The notes: a model not told the origin generated them from the sequence alone. 64,000 nucleotides of DNA from CBDDEC01 sp965198045 (GCA_965198045.1 CBDAOL010000012.1:124001-188000), one strand, 5' to 3'. Positions 15,984 to 25,593 are shown, numbered from the stretch's first letter. Program-made: numbers and translations.

Positions 15984-16859
15984 TCAGTTAGTCCCGTCCG
16001 CGTGGCGTCGCAGCGACCGCACCGTTTCGGTCACCGTCTGGATATCCCGCGCCCCCGGCCGGTACTGCACGTACTGCTCGAGGTCCGTCAGGGCCTCCGG
16101 ATAGGCGCCCAGCCGCTCCCGCAGCATCCCGCGATCGCGGATCTCGTCCAGGTCCCACGGGAAGAGCGTCAGCAGCAGTTCGATCACCCGCTGCGCTCGC
16201 TCCTCGTCGCCGCGCTGCAGGTAGCCGGCCTTGAGATTGTGCAGCAGGCGCTGCAGCACCTGCCGGGGCGTCAGCGCGGTGAGGTAGTGAGGCTTGAACT
16301 CCGCGCGCGCGCCGAAGCGGTTGCGCACCATCACCTGGCAGTCACGCTGAGTCAGCGGCCGTCCGCCCGAGAACACGTCCAGCAGCAGCGCGTCGTAGTC
16401 CTCGGTCGTGCCTTCCGGCTGGTAGCGGACGATGACGTGACCCGGCAGGCCGACCGGCGCGATGTCGAGCCCCACGCGTTGGGCGATGTCGGCGTATATG
16501 AGCGCCAGCGTGACCGGGATGCCCAGCCGCTCGTCGAGGACGTAATCGAGGTAGAGGTTGCGTGGATCGTCGTAACGTTCGGTGTTGCCGCGGAAGCCGA
16601 GCTCGCGGAAGAGCAGCTGATTGATCGTGCGCGTGATCAGGCGCGGCGTGCTGCGGCGGCCGCGATGGGCAAGCTGCTGTTCGAGCGTTTCGGCAATGTC
16701 CTCCAGCCGCCGCTCGTAGCTATCGATATCGAGACCGGGGCGCTCCGTCTGCGCGACCAGCAGCGCGGCGCGAACGACCGGGATGTCCTCGGCGTTCCCG
16801 CCCACCGCCTGGCTGAACGCCGACAGCGTCTGTTGGTAGGCGTCGTCGTTCATCGTCAT
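15984..16859 (-). CDS. SirB1-like transglutaminase-fold protein
   Basis: A 291-residue SirB1 N-terminal domain protein. Characteristic segments are NQLLFRELGFRGN, DPRNLYLDYVLDERLGIPVT and LPGHVIVRY, followed by a helical repeat-like C-terminal region (residues 190-280, AQRVIELLLTLFPWDLDEIR then GAYPEALTDLEQYVQYRPGA). The transglutaminase-like catalytic Cys is not evident, so a non-enzymatic role is likely. Its start overlaps the end of plsY by 4 bases. Confidence 0.85.
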   Translation of the reverse strand: MTMNDDAYQQTLSAFSQAVGGNAEDIPVVRAALLVAQTERPGLDIDSYERRLEDIAETLEQQLAHRGRRSTPRLITRTINQLLFRELGFRGNTERYDDPRNLYLDYVLDERLGIPVTLALIYADIAQRVGLDIAPVGLPGHVIVRYQPEGTTEDYDALLLDVFSGGRPLTQRDCQVMVRNRFGARAEFKPHYLTALTPRQVLQRLLHNLKAGYLQRGDEERAQRVIELLLTLFPWDLDEIRDRGMLRERLGAYPEALTDLEQYVQYRPGARDIQTVTETVRSLRRHADGTN

Positions 16860-17434
16860 CTTGGCGGCCGGTAGCGCTTGGGTGTGAGCCCCTCGAACCG
16901 GATGACCTTGATCGCGACGCCAACGAGGAGGAGCACCACGCCGAGCACTTTGACCTGTTCGTAGCCCAGTGCGAACGCCACTGCCGGGACCAGCAGCAGT
17001 CCGACGGCGCCGATCAGACGCTTGCGGGTCGAGACCTGGTACGCCGCGATGGCGATGCCGATGATCGGAAGCACCGCCAGCGGAACCAGCGCGACCATGC
17101 CGCCGACGGCGGCAGCAGTGCCGTTGCCGCCACGCAGGCGGAGGAAAATCGAGAAGTCGTGCCCAATCACCGCGGCGAACGCGGCCGCGACCGCCTCGAC
17201 ATCGCCGAAGCCCATCGCATACGCGACGCCGACCACGGCGGCGCCTTTGCCGATGTCGCCCAGGGCGACGAGGAGGCCGGACCAGAAGCCGACGTTCTCC
17301 CAGACGTTCATGGTCCCGGGATTGCCGTCGCCGACGTTGCGGACGCTCACGCGCGCGGTGAGGTAGACGACGATGTACGACGTGGGAACCGAGCCCAGCA
17401 GATACGCGACGACGAGCGTGACCCCGAGTTCCAT
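16856..17434 (-). CDS. plsY: Acyl-phosphate:glycerol-3-phosphate acyltransferase
   Basis: A 192-residue integral membrane enzyme that makes lysophosphatidic acid from acyl-phosphate. The three PlsY motifs are present: GSVPTSY near the first helix, GNPGTMN in the first cytoplasmic loop, and GHDFSIFLRLRGGNGTAAAVG, where the usual GGKGVAT has Asn for Lys. About five transmembrane helices are visible. It is first in a pair with the SirB1-like gene. Confidence 0.92.
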   Translation of the reverse strand: MELGVTLVVAYLLGSVPTSYIVVYLTARVSVRNVGDGNPGTMNVWENVGFWSGLLVALGDIGKGAAVVGVAYAMGFGDVEAVAAAFAAVIGHDFSIFLRLRGGNGTAAAVGGMVALVPLAVLPIIGIAIAAYQVSTRKRLIGAVGLLLVPAVAFALGYEQVKVLGVVLLLVGVAIKVIRFEGLTPKRYRPPR

Positions 17435-17614
17435 TGCGCCATCGCTCTCTACGAGCTGCCCAGGAGGGTCCCCGACCTGAGGCGAGGATAGCGAGCAGCC
17501 GCCTCGCTGGACAAGCCGCCCCTACGCCACCCGCGCGCGGCGGCTGTGGTGAGCTCCGAAGTCGAGGTCAGAGTCGAGGTCCGCGTCCCGCCGTTCGGGG
17601 CGGCGTCGCCTCCT

Positions 17615-18088
17615 CTACTCGACCGTGATCGTCCCCATCATCTGCGGGTGGATTGTGCAGAAGTACTCGAAGGTTCCGGCTGCTGCGAAGGTGTGCCCGA
17701 ACCGGCTCCCGTCCCGCATCGAGCCGGAATCCCAGTCCCCGTCGCGCCCGGTCGTCGTGTGCGCCGTGCCGTCGACGTTCGTCCAGCGGACCGTCTCGCC
17801 GACCGCGACCGTGAAGTCGACATGGCTGAAGTTCACGATCTGGAGGTCGTGTGTGCTGCCGTCGTCCGCGGGCTCCTCCGTCGGCGCGGCCGTGGGCTCA
17901 GCCGTCGCTGCTTCCGTCGGCTCGGCTGTAGGCTCCTCGCTCGGCTCGGCCGTCATCGTCGCAGCCGGCGTCGAGGTGCCGGGTGCAGGCTGGGCGTTGC
18001 CGTCATCGTCGTCATCGTCACCGCAGGCGGCCACGATCAACAGCAGCGCTGCGAGGGCCGGCAGCAGCCAGCGTCGGTCAAAGGTCAT
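17615..18088 (-). CDS. Cupredoxin-domain lipoprotein (plastocyanin-like)
   Basis: 157 residues. It begins with a signal peptide and a lipobox (LLIVAACG, C22), followed by a run of Asp and a Pro/Thr/Glu-rich linker with repeated PTAEPTE-type units to about residue 77. The C-terminal 80 residues are a blue-copper domain with ligands H110 (GTAHTTTG), C144, H147 and a methionine at 150 or 151 (CTIHPQMMG). It probably carries electrons on the outer face of the membrane. No partner oxidase is in the window. Confidence 0.92.
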   Translation of the reverse strand: MTFDRRWLLPALAALLLIVAACGDDDDDDGNAQPAPGTSTPAATMTAEPSEEPTAEPTEAATAEPTAAPTEEPADDGSTHDLQIVNFSHVDFTVAVGETVRWTNVDGTAHTTTGRDGDWDSGSMRDGSRFGHTFAAAGTFEYFCTIHPQMMGTITVE

Positions 18089-18248
18089 GGAGGCGTCTCT
18101 CGTTTCCAGCTCCGCGGTGCGCGATGTGCGCCCTGTCGAAGGAACGAGCGAATCCGGTCGTCAGATTCCTCGACGCGCGCATCGAGGCGAGGGTAATGCG
18201 GATCGCGCCGGCAAGCCGGGAGGGGGTCTCGTGGCTCGTCAGCGCGTC

Positions 18249-18686
18249 TTAGAAGGCGCTGGACTCCGCCTCGCTGGACTCCGCCTCGCTGGGCTCCTCG
18301 TCAGCGGCCGGCTCGGTCGCGTGCCATTCCGGTCCGGCGTCGCCGTTTGAGTGTGCCGCGCGGTACTGCGTCATGAACGGCGGCATCTCACCGCGTTCAG
18401 CCATCTCGCGCAGGCGCTGCAGGTCGCTGCCGACTGCGCCGACGGCGAAGTTGACCGCGAAGGCAGCGAGCCACGAGGGGACGTGCAGCCACGACCAGGG
18501 CTTGTCGCGCACCCGCATGGCGGCCACGATACCGGGGATCAGGTCCTGCGGTTTCAGTGTCACTGCGCCCGGCTTGAAGGGCTCGCCGGCCTCACGTTTG
18601 CGTCGTGCGTCCGCGGCCATGCGGCCGGCGACCGCGCCGCCGACCGCGGCGATGATGACGAAGAGAAGTGTTCGGATCCGTCGCAT
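18249..18686 (-). CDS. Hypothetical single-pass membrane protein
   Basis: 145 residues with no recognised family. The N-terminus is a membrane helix with a Gly/Ala-rich core (LLFVIIAAVGGAVAGRMAAD) followed by a basic stretch. The middle (WSWLHVPSWLAAFAVNFAVG) could be a second, amphipathic or membrane, helix. The C-terminus is acidic and ends in a duplicated SEAESSEAESS. AGGAGG lies 7 bases before ATG 18686, supporting the start. It is divergent from the MFS gene. Confidence 0.65.
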   Translation of the reverse strand: MRRIRTLLFVIIAAVGGAVAGRMAADARRKREAGEPFKPGAVTLKPQDLIPGIVAAMRVRDKPWSWLHVPSWLAAFAVNFAVGAVGSDLQRLREMAERGEMPPFMTQYRAAHSNGDAGPEWHATEPAADEEPSEAESSEAESSAF

Positions 18687-18866
18687 GGCGACCTCCTGGG
18701 TTGCAGAGCGTCGGCCCTACTGCGCGACCCTATCCGCGTGCGAGCCGGCGGGTCAACCGCGCTAGACTCGGCGCGAACCGCGCGTTCCGGGGGCGTGCGA
18801 CGCACCGGAAGTGAGGCGTTCCTTCTGCCCGCTCTCTCTAGAGGATCGACCACCTCCGACGCCAGC

Positions 18867-20135
18867 TTGAGCCGACCGACGGGTTCAGAGCCGCCGCGAC
18901 AGCCGCAGTTCTTCTACGGCTGGGTGATCGTAGCCACCGCGTCGGTCGCCGCGTTTGGGTCGGTGGTGTTCTTCAACCCCGTGTTGGGCCTGTTCTCGGA
19001 GCCGCTGCGCGCGGAGTTCGGTTGGAGCAGCGCCGAGGTGGCACTGGCGATCACGTTCGGCAGCGCCGGCGCGGCGCTGAGCTCGCCGCTGACGGGCTGG
19101 CTGATCGATCGCTGGGGCGGGCGCTGGGTGATCACCGCCTGCGCGCTGGCGATGGGCGGCTGCATGTTCGCCCTCGCCGGGATGAACGCGCTCTGGCAGT
19201 TGCCGCTCTTCTTTGCGATCGGGCGCGCCCTCTCCGTGGGCACGATGAGCCCCGCCGCCTTCGTCAGCGTGAGCAACTGGTTCGTGCGCCGCCGCGCCTT
19301 CGTCGGCGGGATCGTGGGCGCCGCGCCGAGGGTGGGCATGGCGACGTTCCCGCTGCTCGCCGCGGTCGTGATCGATGTCAGTGGCAGCTGGCGCGCCGGC
19401 TGGATCGCCCTCGGCATCGTGATCCTCGTCGTGGGTGTCCTGCCGCCCTCGCTGCTGCTGCGCCGCCGACCCGAAGACATGGGTCTGCTGCCCGATGGCG
19501 ACCTCGAGTCAGACGATCTCGAGGGCCTGGAGGGGCCGGAGAAGGTGAGCTTCACGCTCCGCGAGGCCGCCTGCACGAGGGCGTACTGGCTCCTCGGCGT
19601 TGGGCTCTCGCTCGTGCTGTTCGCTGGCGGCTCGGTGAACTTCCACCAGATCCCACACCTCGTCGATCAGGGCATGCCGATCACCCAGGCGGCATTGGTC
19701 GTGACGGTGTTCGCGGCCGTCGGCGCCGTCGGAGCGCTGGTCGGCGGCGGCGTTGCCACGAGGATCACCATGCGCTGGACGATGGCGTTGTCGCTGTTCG
19801 GCATGGCCGCCAGCATTCCACTGCTGATCATCGCCTCGAACCTCGCGCTCGCGATCGTGTACGCGTTGATCTACGGCACGCTCTTCGGCTCGATGGTGGC
19901 GCTCAACTAAGTGATCTACGCCGACTACTTCGGCCGCAGCCAGATGGGTCTGATCCGAGGTTCCGTCCAGCCCCTGCAGCTCGGTATGAACGCGCTCGGA
20001 CCCTTCGCGACCGGCCTCTGGTTCGACGCTACCGGGTCCTACACTGCGCCGTTCTGGGCGTTCGCACTGTTGTTCCTGGTGGCCGGGCTCGCCTTCGCCT
20101 TCTCGCCCTACCCGCAGCTCTCGAGGGCGCGCTAG
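18867..20135 (+). pseudogene. MFS transporter (OFA/MCT-like) interrupted by an in-frame TAA
   Basis: A 12-helix major-facilitator protein beginning QFFYGWVIVATASVAAFGS. TAA at 19908-19910 stops it after helix 10 (residue 347), yet the same frame continues for 74 more residues with the missing helices (VIYADYFGRSQMGLIRGS to SPYPQLSRAR). The related transporter at 37441 reads GGMIPLQEFIWASFFGRR here, so the stop aligns with its Glu (GAA/GAG to TAA is one or two changes). Start is uncertain; TTG 18867 gives a normal 422-codon length. Its 3' end overlaps the convergent lipoprotein gene by 4 bases. It is a nonsense allele or a base-call error. Confidence 0.8.
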
Positions 20136-21394
20136 CGGCAGATGTCAGTGATGGCGTGCTCCGGGTTGGCGAAGCCGTAGTCCCAGATCAGGGCAAACAG
20201 ATCAGCCACCGGCAGCAGCACACCCTCGGCGGCGGCGCAGGCTGCGGCGGTGGTGCTGCCCGCGTTGATCACCGCCAGGTAGGCGCCTGCCGCGGCGCCG
20301 TGCAGCGCCCCGCTATGGCGCGTCGCCGCCTCGGTGAGCAGCGCGAGGAAGCTGGCCTGGTCACCCGCGCGCTGCGCGGCGAGTCCCGCACGGAAGAGCG
20401 CGTAGGCGCGCAGCTCGGCCCGCCCTCCGGCCTGCCCGTTCTCAAGCTTCCAGTCACGCAGCAATTGGTCGCTCGCAGCGCGCAGGTAGAGCTGGCGCGC
20501 TGCCGCGAAGTCGCCGCTGACGAAGGCGGTGTCCGCGTCGAACACCAGGTGCGCGAGGAACTCCGGCTCACCCGGCGTGCTCGAGGCGTCCAAGTCCCGC
20601 CCGTCCCAGCTCAGCACCGTCACGGACGATCTCGGCGGTCCGGCTCCGGGCGAGGCGACGGCCCCACCCTCGACCACGATGTCCGCCACCCCATCGCCCG
20701 TCGCGTCCTCCACGCCGATCAGCGTCACGCTCTCGACCGCGGCGTTGGCGGGGACGAGGTCGTGCAGCAGCCCGCCCTCCGTCGAGGCGACAACGAAGTC
20801 GCTGCTGCACAGATCGCCGGTGCAGCGCTCGAACGTCGCGATCACCTCTGGCGAACCGTCGCCGGAGAGGTCGGCGCTGGGCAACAGTTCGAGGCTCGAC
20901 AACACCTCGTTCGCCAGCGTGCGAATCGACGTGAGGAAGTTGAAGCTCTCGTTCGCGTCGTCGAACAGCCAGATGTCGGCTGGCGGTGGCGTGCCATCGA
21001 GCGTCACGAGGTAGGCGAACTCGTCCAGCCCGTCGCCGTCAAAGTCTGCGAAGACGCAGCGCTCGCCGCGGGTCGGCGGCATGTTCCAGCCTTCGCGCAG
21101 CTCTTGCATGCAGCCTTCGAACTCGGCCAGCCCGCCGGCGAGGTAGGCGGCCACCTCGCGGCTGCCCGCGAACGGGTTCTCGGGACGGTCGGGCAGTGGC
21201 ACCGGCTCACTGGGCGGTGGCGTCGGCTCGGGCGTAGCAGTGCCCGCGGTGCCGCCCTGGGCGGCGCCCTCGGTGGCGGTAGGCGTCGCCGTCAGCGCGA
21301 TGATCTGCACGCCGCCGCCGTCGCCACAGGCGGCAATCCACAGCGCAAATACAGCCGCCAGCGCGGCGCGGAGGGCAGAACGGCTGCTTCGCAT
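20132..21394 (-). CDS. Lipoprotein with FG-GAP/VCBS-like calcium-binding repeats
   Basis: 420 residues. The signal peptide ends in a lipobox (FALWIAACG), followed by a Thr/Pro linker. Three DxDGDG-like repeats (FADFDGDGLDEFAYL, ADLSGDGSPEVIATF, EDATGDGVADIVVEG) mark a beta-propeller-like region with EF-hand-type loops. The last 170 residues are helical and Ala-rich (FAAARQLYLRAASDQLLRDW) and could be TPR-like. ATG 21394 has TACGCT at 21411-21406 upstream, so the leader is only a few bases. The function is unknown. Confidence 0.75.
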   Translation of the reverse strand: MRSSRSALRAALAAVFALWIAACGDGGGVQIIALTATPTATEGAAQGGTAGTATPEPTPPPSEPVPLPDRPENPFAGSREVAAYLAGGLAEFEGCMQELREGWNMPPTRGERCVFADFDGDGLDEFAYLVTLDGTPPPADIWLFDDANESFNFLTSIRTLANEVLSSLELLPSADLSGDGSPEVIATFERCTGDLCSSDFVVASTEGGLLHDLVPANAAVESVTLIGVEDATGDGVADIVVEGGAVASPGAGPPRSSVTVLSWDGRDLDASSTPGEPEFLAHLVFDADTAFVSGDFAAARQLYLRAASDQLLRDWKLENGQAGGRAELRAYALFRAGLAAQRAGDQASFLALLTEAATRHSGALHGAAAGAYLAVINAGSTTAAACAAAEGVLLPVADLFALIWDYGFANPEHAITDICR

Positions 21395-21521
21395 CAGCGT
21401 GAGCGAGCGTAGCACCGGACGCGCGGCGGCTCACGGAAGTGAACAAGGGTATTGACGGCTTAGCAGTTTCATGCTTCCATCCGGTCGAGGTGGCCGACAC
21501 GGCCCTTAGGCGGGGATTTCG

Positions 21522-22208
21522 ATGGATAGCATCAACATCGATCCCAGGAAGCTGGTCGCCGAGGCGATCGGCGCCTTCACGCTCGTCTTCGCTGGCGTTG
21601 GCTCGATCATCATCTCTGCGGGCACCGTTCAGGGATCCAACCTCGTTCCGATTGCCCTCGCGCACGGGCTGGCGATCGGGCTCATGGTCGTGGCGTTCGG
21701 CCACATTTCGGGCGGTCACTTCAACCCGGCGGTGACGATCGGGTTCTGGGTGACCCGCCGTATCGAGACGATCCTCGGGGCCGCGTACGTCATCGCCCAG
21801 CTCGCCGGCGCCATCATCGGCGCGATCGCGGTCGCCACGCTCTTCCCCGACGCTCAGTCCGATCTCGCAAACCTGGGCACACCCGCGCTCGGAACTGACA
21901 CGACCGTGGTGCAGGCGATCGTCATCGAAGCGATCCTCACCGCCTTCCTCGTCACCGTGATCTTCGGATCGGCGGTCGCGGCTGTGCCGCCGAAGTTGGC
22001 CGGTCTCGGCATCGGCCTTGTGATCAGCCTCGACGTCCTGGCGGCAGGGCCGCTCACGGGTGCTGCGATGAACCCCGCGAGGGCCCTGGGGCCGGCCTTG
22101 GTCAACGGTAGCTGGGACGACCACCTCGTCTGGTGGATCGGGCCGATAGTCGGTTCTGTCGTCGCCGCCCTCATCTATCACTACCTCTTCCTCGACGAGG
22201 AAACGTAG
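21522..22208 (+). CDS. Aquaporin (MIP family)
   Basis: A 228-residue, six-helix channel with both half-helix signatures: GGHFNPAVTIG after helix 2 and GAAMNPARALGP after helix 5. The internal duplication of the family is visible. Length and motifs fit water-selective AqpZ-type channels rather than the longer glycerol facilitators. There is no operon partner; a terminator-like hairpin follows at 22301-22326. Confidence 0.95.
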   Translation: MDSINIDPRKLVAEAIGAFTLVFAGVGSIIISAGTVQGSNLVPIALAHGLAIGLMVVAFGHISGGHFNPAVTIGFWVTRRIETILGAAYVIAQLAGAIIGAIAVATLFPDAQSDLANLGTPALGTDTTVVQAIVIEAILTAFLVTVIFGSAVAAVPPKLAGLGIGLVISLDVLAAGPLTGAAMNPARALGPALVNGSWDDHLVWWIGPIVGSVVAALIYHYLFLDEET

Positions 22209-22300
22209 CGAACCAATCCCGCGCGGCAGCGCCGCGCCGTCGTACAGACGCCACATCATCTGCCGAATCTATACCCCCGCCGCACGGCAGATGTTGGCGA

Positions 22301-22326
22301 GGAAGCGGGCCGCAAGGCCTGCTTCC
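22301..22326. terminator. Hairpin terminator between aquaporin and dut (convergent)
   Basis: An 11-bp stem with one G-T pair (arms 22301-22311 and 22316-22326) and a GCAA tetraloop, followed by GCTTTGCCC. The U-tract is weak. It lies between convergent genes and could serve either. Confidence 0.5.
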
Positions 22327-22355
22327 GCTTTGCCCGGCGTCGGAGCGATCGAGGT

Positions 22356-22799
22356 TTAGCGCAGCCCGGTCGACCCGTGGCCGCCGGTGCCCCGCTCCGT
22401 CTCGTCGAGCTCGTCGACCTCGACCAGCGTCATCGGCGCGAGGTGGGCGACGACGAGCTGAGCGATGCGGTCGCCGTCCTCGACGGTGAACGAGCCGAGG
22501 CCGGGGAGGCAGAAGAGCGTGACGAAGACTTCCCCGCGGTAGTCGGCGTCGATTGTCCCGACGGTGCCGATCACGCCTCGGGCGAACAGGCCGCTGCGCG
22601 GCCGCACCTGTGCGTCGTAGCCGGCCGGCACAGCGAACGCGAGACCGGTCGGGACGCGCGTGGGCATCTGGCCGAGGACCACCGGGTCGTCCAGGCAGGC
22701 GTGCAGGTCGTAACCGCTGGCGAGCTCCGACTGCTGGCGAGGCAGCCGCGCATTCGAGCGCAGACGCCGCACGGAGATGGTCGCTGGCGCCTCGCTCAT
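22356..22799 (-). CDS. dut: dUTP diphosphatase
   Basis: A 147-residue trimeric-type dUTPase that hydrolyses dUTP to dUMP, the substrate used later by ThyX. Five motifs are recognisable: SGYDLHA, RPRSGLFARGV, GTIDADYRGEV, DRIAQLVV and the C-terminal RGTGGHGSTGLR that closes over the active site. The start overlaps the stop of the alpha/beta hydrolase by 4 bases (ATGA), so the two are coupled. Confidence 0.96.
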   Translation of the reverse strand: MSEAPATISVRRLRSNARLPRQQSELASGYDLHACLDDPVVLGQMPTRVPTGLAFAVPAGYDAQVRPRSGLFARGVIGTVGTIDADYRGEVFVTLFCLPGLGSFTVEDGDRIAQLVVAHLAPMTLVEVDELDETERGTGGHGSTGLR

Positions 22800-23641
22800 G
22801 CCACGTGATCCTTGAGCCAGCGCCGGATCGTTCCCACGAGGCGATCCGGGACCTGTGCGTTCGGATAGTGACCAACGCCGTAGAAGACGTGGAGACTGCG
22901 GAGCGTTTCCGGCAGCTCCTCGTAGTAGGCGAGCGGGATCGGCGGTGGGAGCACATCGTCGGAGTCGCCGAAGACCACCAGCACGGGGACCTCGAGGTTC
23001 GGCGCAATCTCCTCGATGCCCGGGAACGGTGAGGCCTGTCCCTGCCGCCGTTCCTGCGGATTGTTGTCGATGTCTGCTCGCAGCTGGGTGCGCGTCGCCT
23101 CGGACAGTCCAAGATGCTGTTCGCGCCAGTGCTCAAGCGCCTCCTCACCCATCCCGGAGGTGAACCCGGCGCGGGCGCGATCCGGGACTGCCCGCAGCGC
23201 CGCAAGCGCCCCAGCCGCAGCCGTCCGGAACTGCGGGTGTTGGGTGCGCGGATTGACTCCCGCGAGGTTCACGTGGCCGATGACTCGCTCGCCAAGCTCC
23301 TTCATCAGGTACGAGCCGGTCGCGTTGCCGAGCGAGTGCCCCACGGTCACGAAGCGATCGACCTCGCGCGCCCGGAGGCCGCCGATCAAGCTCTGCGCGT
23401 ACGCCGAGGGGTGATAGTCCTCGGCGTTCTTCGTGCGATCGGACCCGCCCGCGCCGAGGGTGCTGAACGCGATCGTGTGAATGCGAGCGTCGGCCATGAG
23501 CTCCTGCACGGTGTCCCAGATGCGCGCCGAGGATCCCGCGCCGTGGATCAGCAGCAGTGTTGGGCTGCCACCCACTCCTGCCTCGAAGTACTCGAGCCTG
23601 TGGTCACCGGCCGCGACGAAGTCGTGGGTCACCTCAGCCAC
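22796..23641 (-). CDS. Alpha/beta hydrolase
   Basis: A 281-residue hydrolase-fold protein. The oxyanion region is LLLIHGAGSSARIWD, the nucleophile elbow is TVGHSLGNATG with Ser, the acid is in VVFGDSDDVLPPP and the His in YGVGHYPNAQ. The triad is complete. GGGAGG precedes the start. Substrate is unknown; its coupling to dut is probably only positional. Confidence 0.88.
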   Translation of the reverse strand: MAEVTHDFVAAGDHRLEYFEAGVGGSPTLLLIHGAGSSARIWDTVQELMADARIHTIAFSTLGAGGSDRTKNAEDYHPSAYAQSLIGGLRAREVDRFVTVGHSLGNATGSYLMKELGERVIGHVNLAGVNPRTQHPQFRTAAAGALAALRAVPDRARAGFTSGMGEEALEHWREQHLGLSEATRTQLRADIDNNPQERRQGQASPFPGIEEIAPNLEVPVLVVFGDSDDVLPPPIPLAYYEELPETLRSLHVFYGVGHYPNAQVPDRLVGTIRRWLKDHVA

Positions 23642-23740
23642 GGCCGCCTCCCTCAGTTCGATCGAACCTCAGACGCCGCGCATGGTAACGAGGCGGGCAC
23701 GAAGACGCCCGCCGGGAGGGCGTGGCCTCGCGCGGTCCTG

Positions 23741-24802
23741 CTACTCGTCCCGCCGCTTCGCCGCGACGATATAGAACTGAGAGAGGTCGAGCTCGTGCTC
23801 GTGCTCGAACCCGGCCCCGTCTAGCATCGCGCGGATCGCCTCCCGGTCGGAGGACGTTGCCCCACATCGCCTCGTACCACTGCGCCATGACGGCGAAGAT
23901 CTGGGCGGAATCGCGCAGCTCCGACGGACCATCCGGATACCGCTCGTCAAACAGGACCAGCGTCCCGCCGGGTCGTAAGGCACGGTGGCACTCGCGCAGC
24001 ACGACCATTTTCGACGCCGGCTCCACCTCGTGCAGCACGAGCAACATCGTCACCACGTCGAACTGTCCCGCGAGGTCCGATGGCAGTGATGAACCGTCGG
24101 ACACGCGGGCTTCCACGCGGCCGTGGAGGTCGGCGCGGTTCGCGATCACCTGCTGTGCCAGCTTCACCGATACCGGGTCAACGTCGATACCGACGAATCG
24201 CGTCGCCGCGAAGATCGAGGCGAGGTCGACCATCGCATGTCCCGCGCCGCAGCCCACGTCGAGGTCGCTCGCACCGCCTCGAGCGTTGCGCGCAGCTCAT
24301 CGAGCTGCGGGAGCACGCCGTCGGTGAACATGCGCGGCAGCACCCTCGTCGCGTCGGCGACCGCCTCGAGGAACTGCGCGTCGTGATCTCCGAACGGGTG
24401 AGTGGCGCCCGTGCGAAAGGCGTCTTCGTACCGCGCGTAGTCACGCACGACCTGCAGGTGCGCCGCGGGGAACTCGCCCACGTACGAGGCGCCGCCCGGG
24501 CGCGCGAGCACCTCGTCGATCCCAGGCGCCAGCACGTAGCGCGAGCCGGCTCGCTGATCCAACAGCTCGAGCGCGCATGCGGTCTCGCACCAGATTCGTA
24601 CGTAACGAGTCTCGAGTTGCGCTGCCTCTGCGACCTCACTCGGTGTCATCCCGTCGGGGTGGCGGTCTAGCAGCTGGAAGAGCCCGAGCCGCACGCCGAC
24701 GTTGATCAGATACGTCGCGTGGAGGCCCTTGAGGTGCCCGAAGATCCTCCCCATCTGCTCCGCCGGCTCGACTCCGGCGAGTTCACCGAGTCCTGGAGCC
24801 AC
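23741..24802 (-). pseudogene. SAM-dependent methyltransferase with two compensating frameshifts
   Basis: Three pieces join into one protein of about 350 residues. The first (24802 to about 24275) has a winged-helix-like N-terminal domain (LINVGVRLGLFQLL, MTPSEVAEAA). The second (to about 23850, shifted frame) holds the SAM site LDVGCGAGHAMVDLAS, ARVSDGSSLPS and LLVLHEVEPASK. The third (original frame) ends REAIRAMLDGAGF and FYIVAAKRRDE at stop 23741. One base appears missing in the GCGGTGCG stretch near 24272-24278 and one extra base appears near 23850. The net frame is restored, but 140 residues would be wrong. It is either decay or assembly error. Confidence 0.78.
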
Positions 24803-24940
24803 CGCCCACCGCGAGCGGGTTCCATCGCCGATGTCTCTGTCACTGTGGACCCTTCGAAACTCGCAGACCTCGGGCGCCCCTGGCTGGCGCGCGCCAGCCG
24901 GGAGGGCGGGCGTGGTGGTCGCTGGGTCAGGGTACTGGCG

Positions 24941-25468
24941 TTACTCGGCGGCTGCGGCGGCGGCCTTCGCCTCCTGCGCTCGCTGCAGGCCCTTGCCCTT
25001 TTTCGGCGTCAGGATCTCGATCGGGTAGACCTTCTTCTTCAGCATCTCGCGCGGCGGGTCGATGTAGATCGCGCTCCAGCCGCAGGCCTCTTCGCAGAGG
25101 CGGCAGCCGACGCACTTGCGGTCATCGACCACGGCCATGCCGTAGTAGTCGTGGTGGTTCGGCGCATCCGCGAGGGACAGCGCGTCGAACGGGCAGATGT
25201 TGATGCAGAGCTCGCACCCGGAGCCGATGCAGTTCTCCTCGACGACCTTCGCCAGCGGAAGTTCACGGCGGGGGAAGGTGCGGCAGACGTCACCGACCTC
25301 GTCGAGGATGGATTCGGGCGGGCAGACCGCGCCGCACGCGCCGCAGTCGATGCAGAGCGTCGCGTCGATGACGTGAATCTCGTTGCGGATGCCCGTGATC
25401 GCCTCAACGGGGCATTTCTTGATGCAGGCGGTGCACCCGATGCAGGTCTCGATGATCTTGTAGGTCAA
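24941..25468 (-). CDS. Polyferredoxin with four cysteine clusters
   Basis: A 175-residue electron-transfer protein with four Cys groups: CIGCTACIKKCP, CIDCGACGAVCP, CIGSGCELCINICP and CVGCRLCEEACG. Probably three to four [4Fe-4S] clusters are present; the third group has an irregular C-x4-C opening. The start is TTG 25468 (TYKIIETCIG), with GGGAAGG upstream. The C-terminal tail is Lys/Ala-rich. No dehydrogenase is adjacent, so its redox partner is unknown. Confidence 0.9.
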   Translation of the reverse strand: MTYKIIETCIGCTACIKKCPVEAITGIRNEIHVIDATLCIDCGACGAVCPPESILDEVGDVCRTFPRRELPLAKVVEENCIGSGCELCINICPFDALSLADAPNHHDYYGMAVVDDRKCVGCRLCEEACGWSAIYIDPPREMLKKKVYPIEILTPKKGKGLQRAQEAKAAAAAAE

Positions 25469-25555
25469 CGCCGGACCTTCCCTCGTCTGCGCCTGTGGCG
25501 ACTCTAGCAGCGGCCCTCAGCAGCAGCAATCAAACCCACGAGGGGGCGATGGGAC

Positions 25556-25593
25556 GCAAAACAGCGGCGCCGGACTGGTGGTCCGACGCCGCT
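25556..25593 (-). terminator. Rho-independent terminator of the DUF7282 gene
   Basis: Inverted repeat of 7 bp plus 5 bp separated by one mismatch (arms 25563-25575 and 25581-25593, loop TGGTG). On the minus strand it is followed by TGTTTTG. It lies 49 bases beyond the stop of the surface-protein gene. Confidence 0.75.

Noticed and set aside
19908..19910. Recoding of the MFS stop codon
   Set aside because: The codon is TAA, for which no bacterial recoding comparable to Sec is known; mutation or error is simpler.
19022..21412. 796-codon open frame on the plus strand through the MFS pseudogene and the lipoprotein gene
   Set aside because: Arg/Gly/Ala-rich shadow frame typical of GC-rich DNA, and antisense to a lipoprotein with clear signal peptide and repeats.
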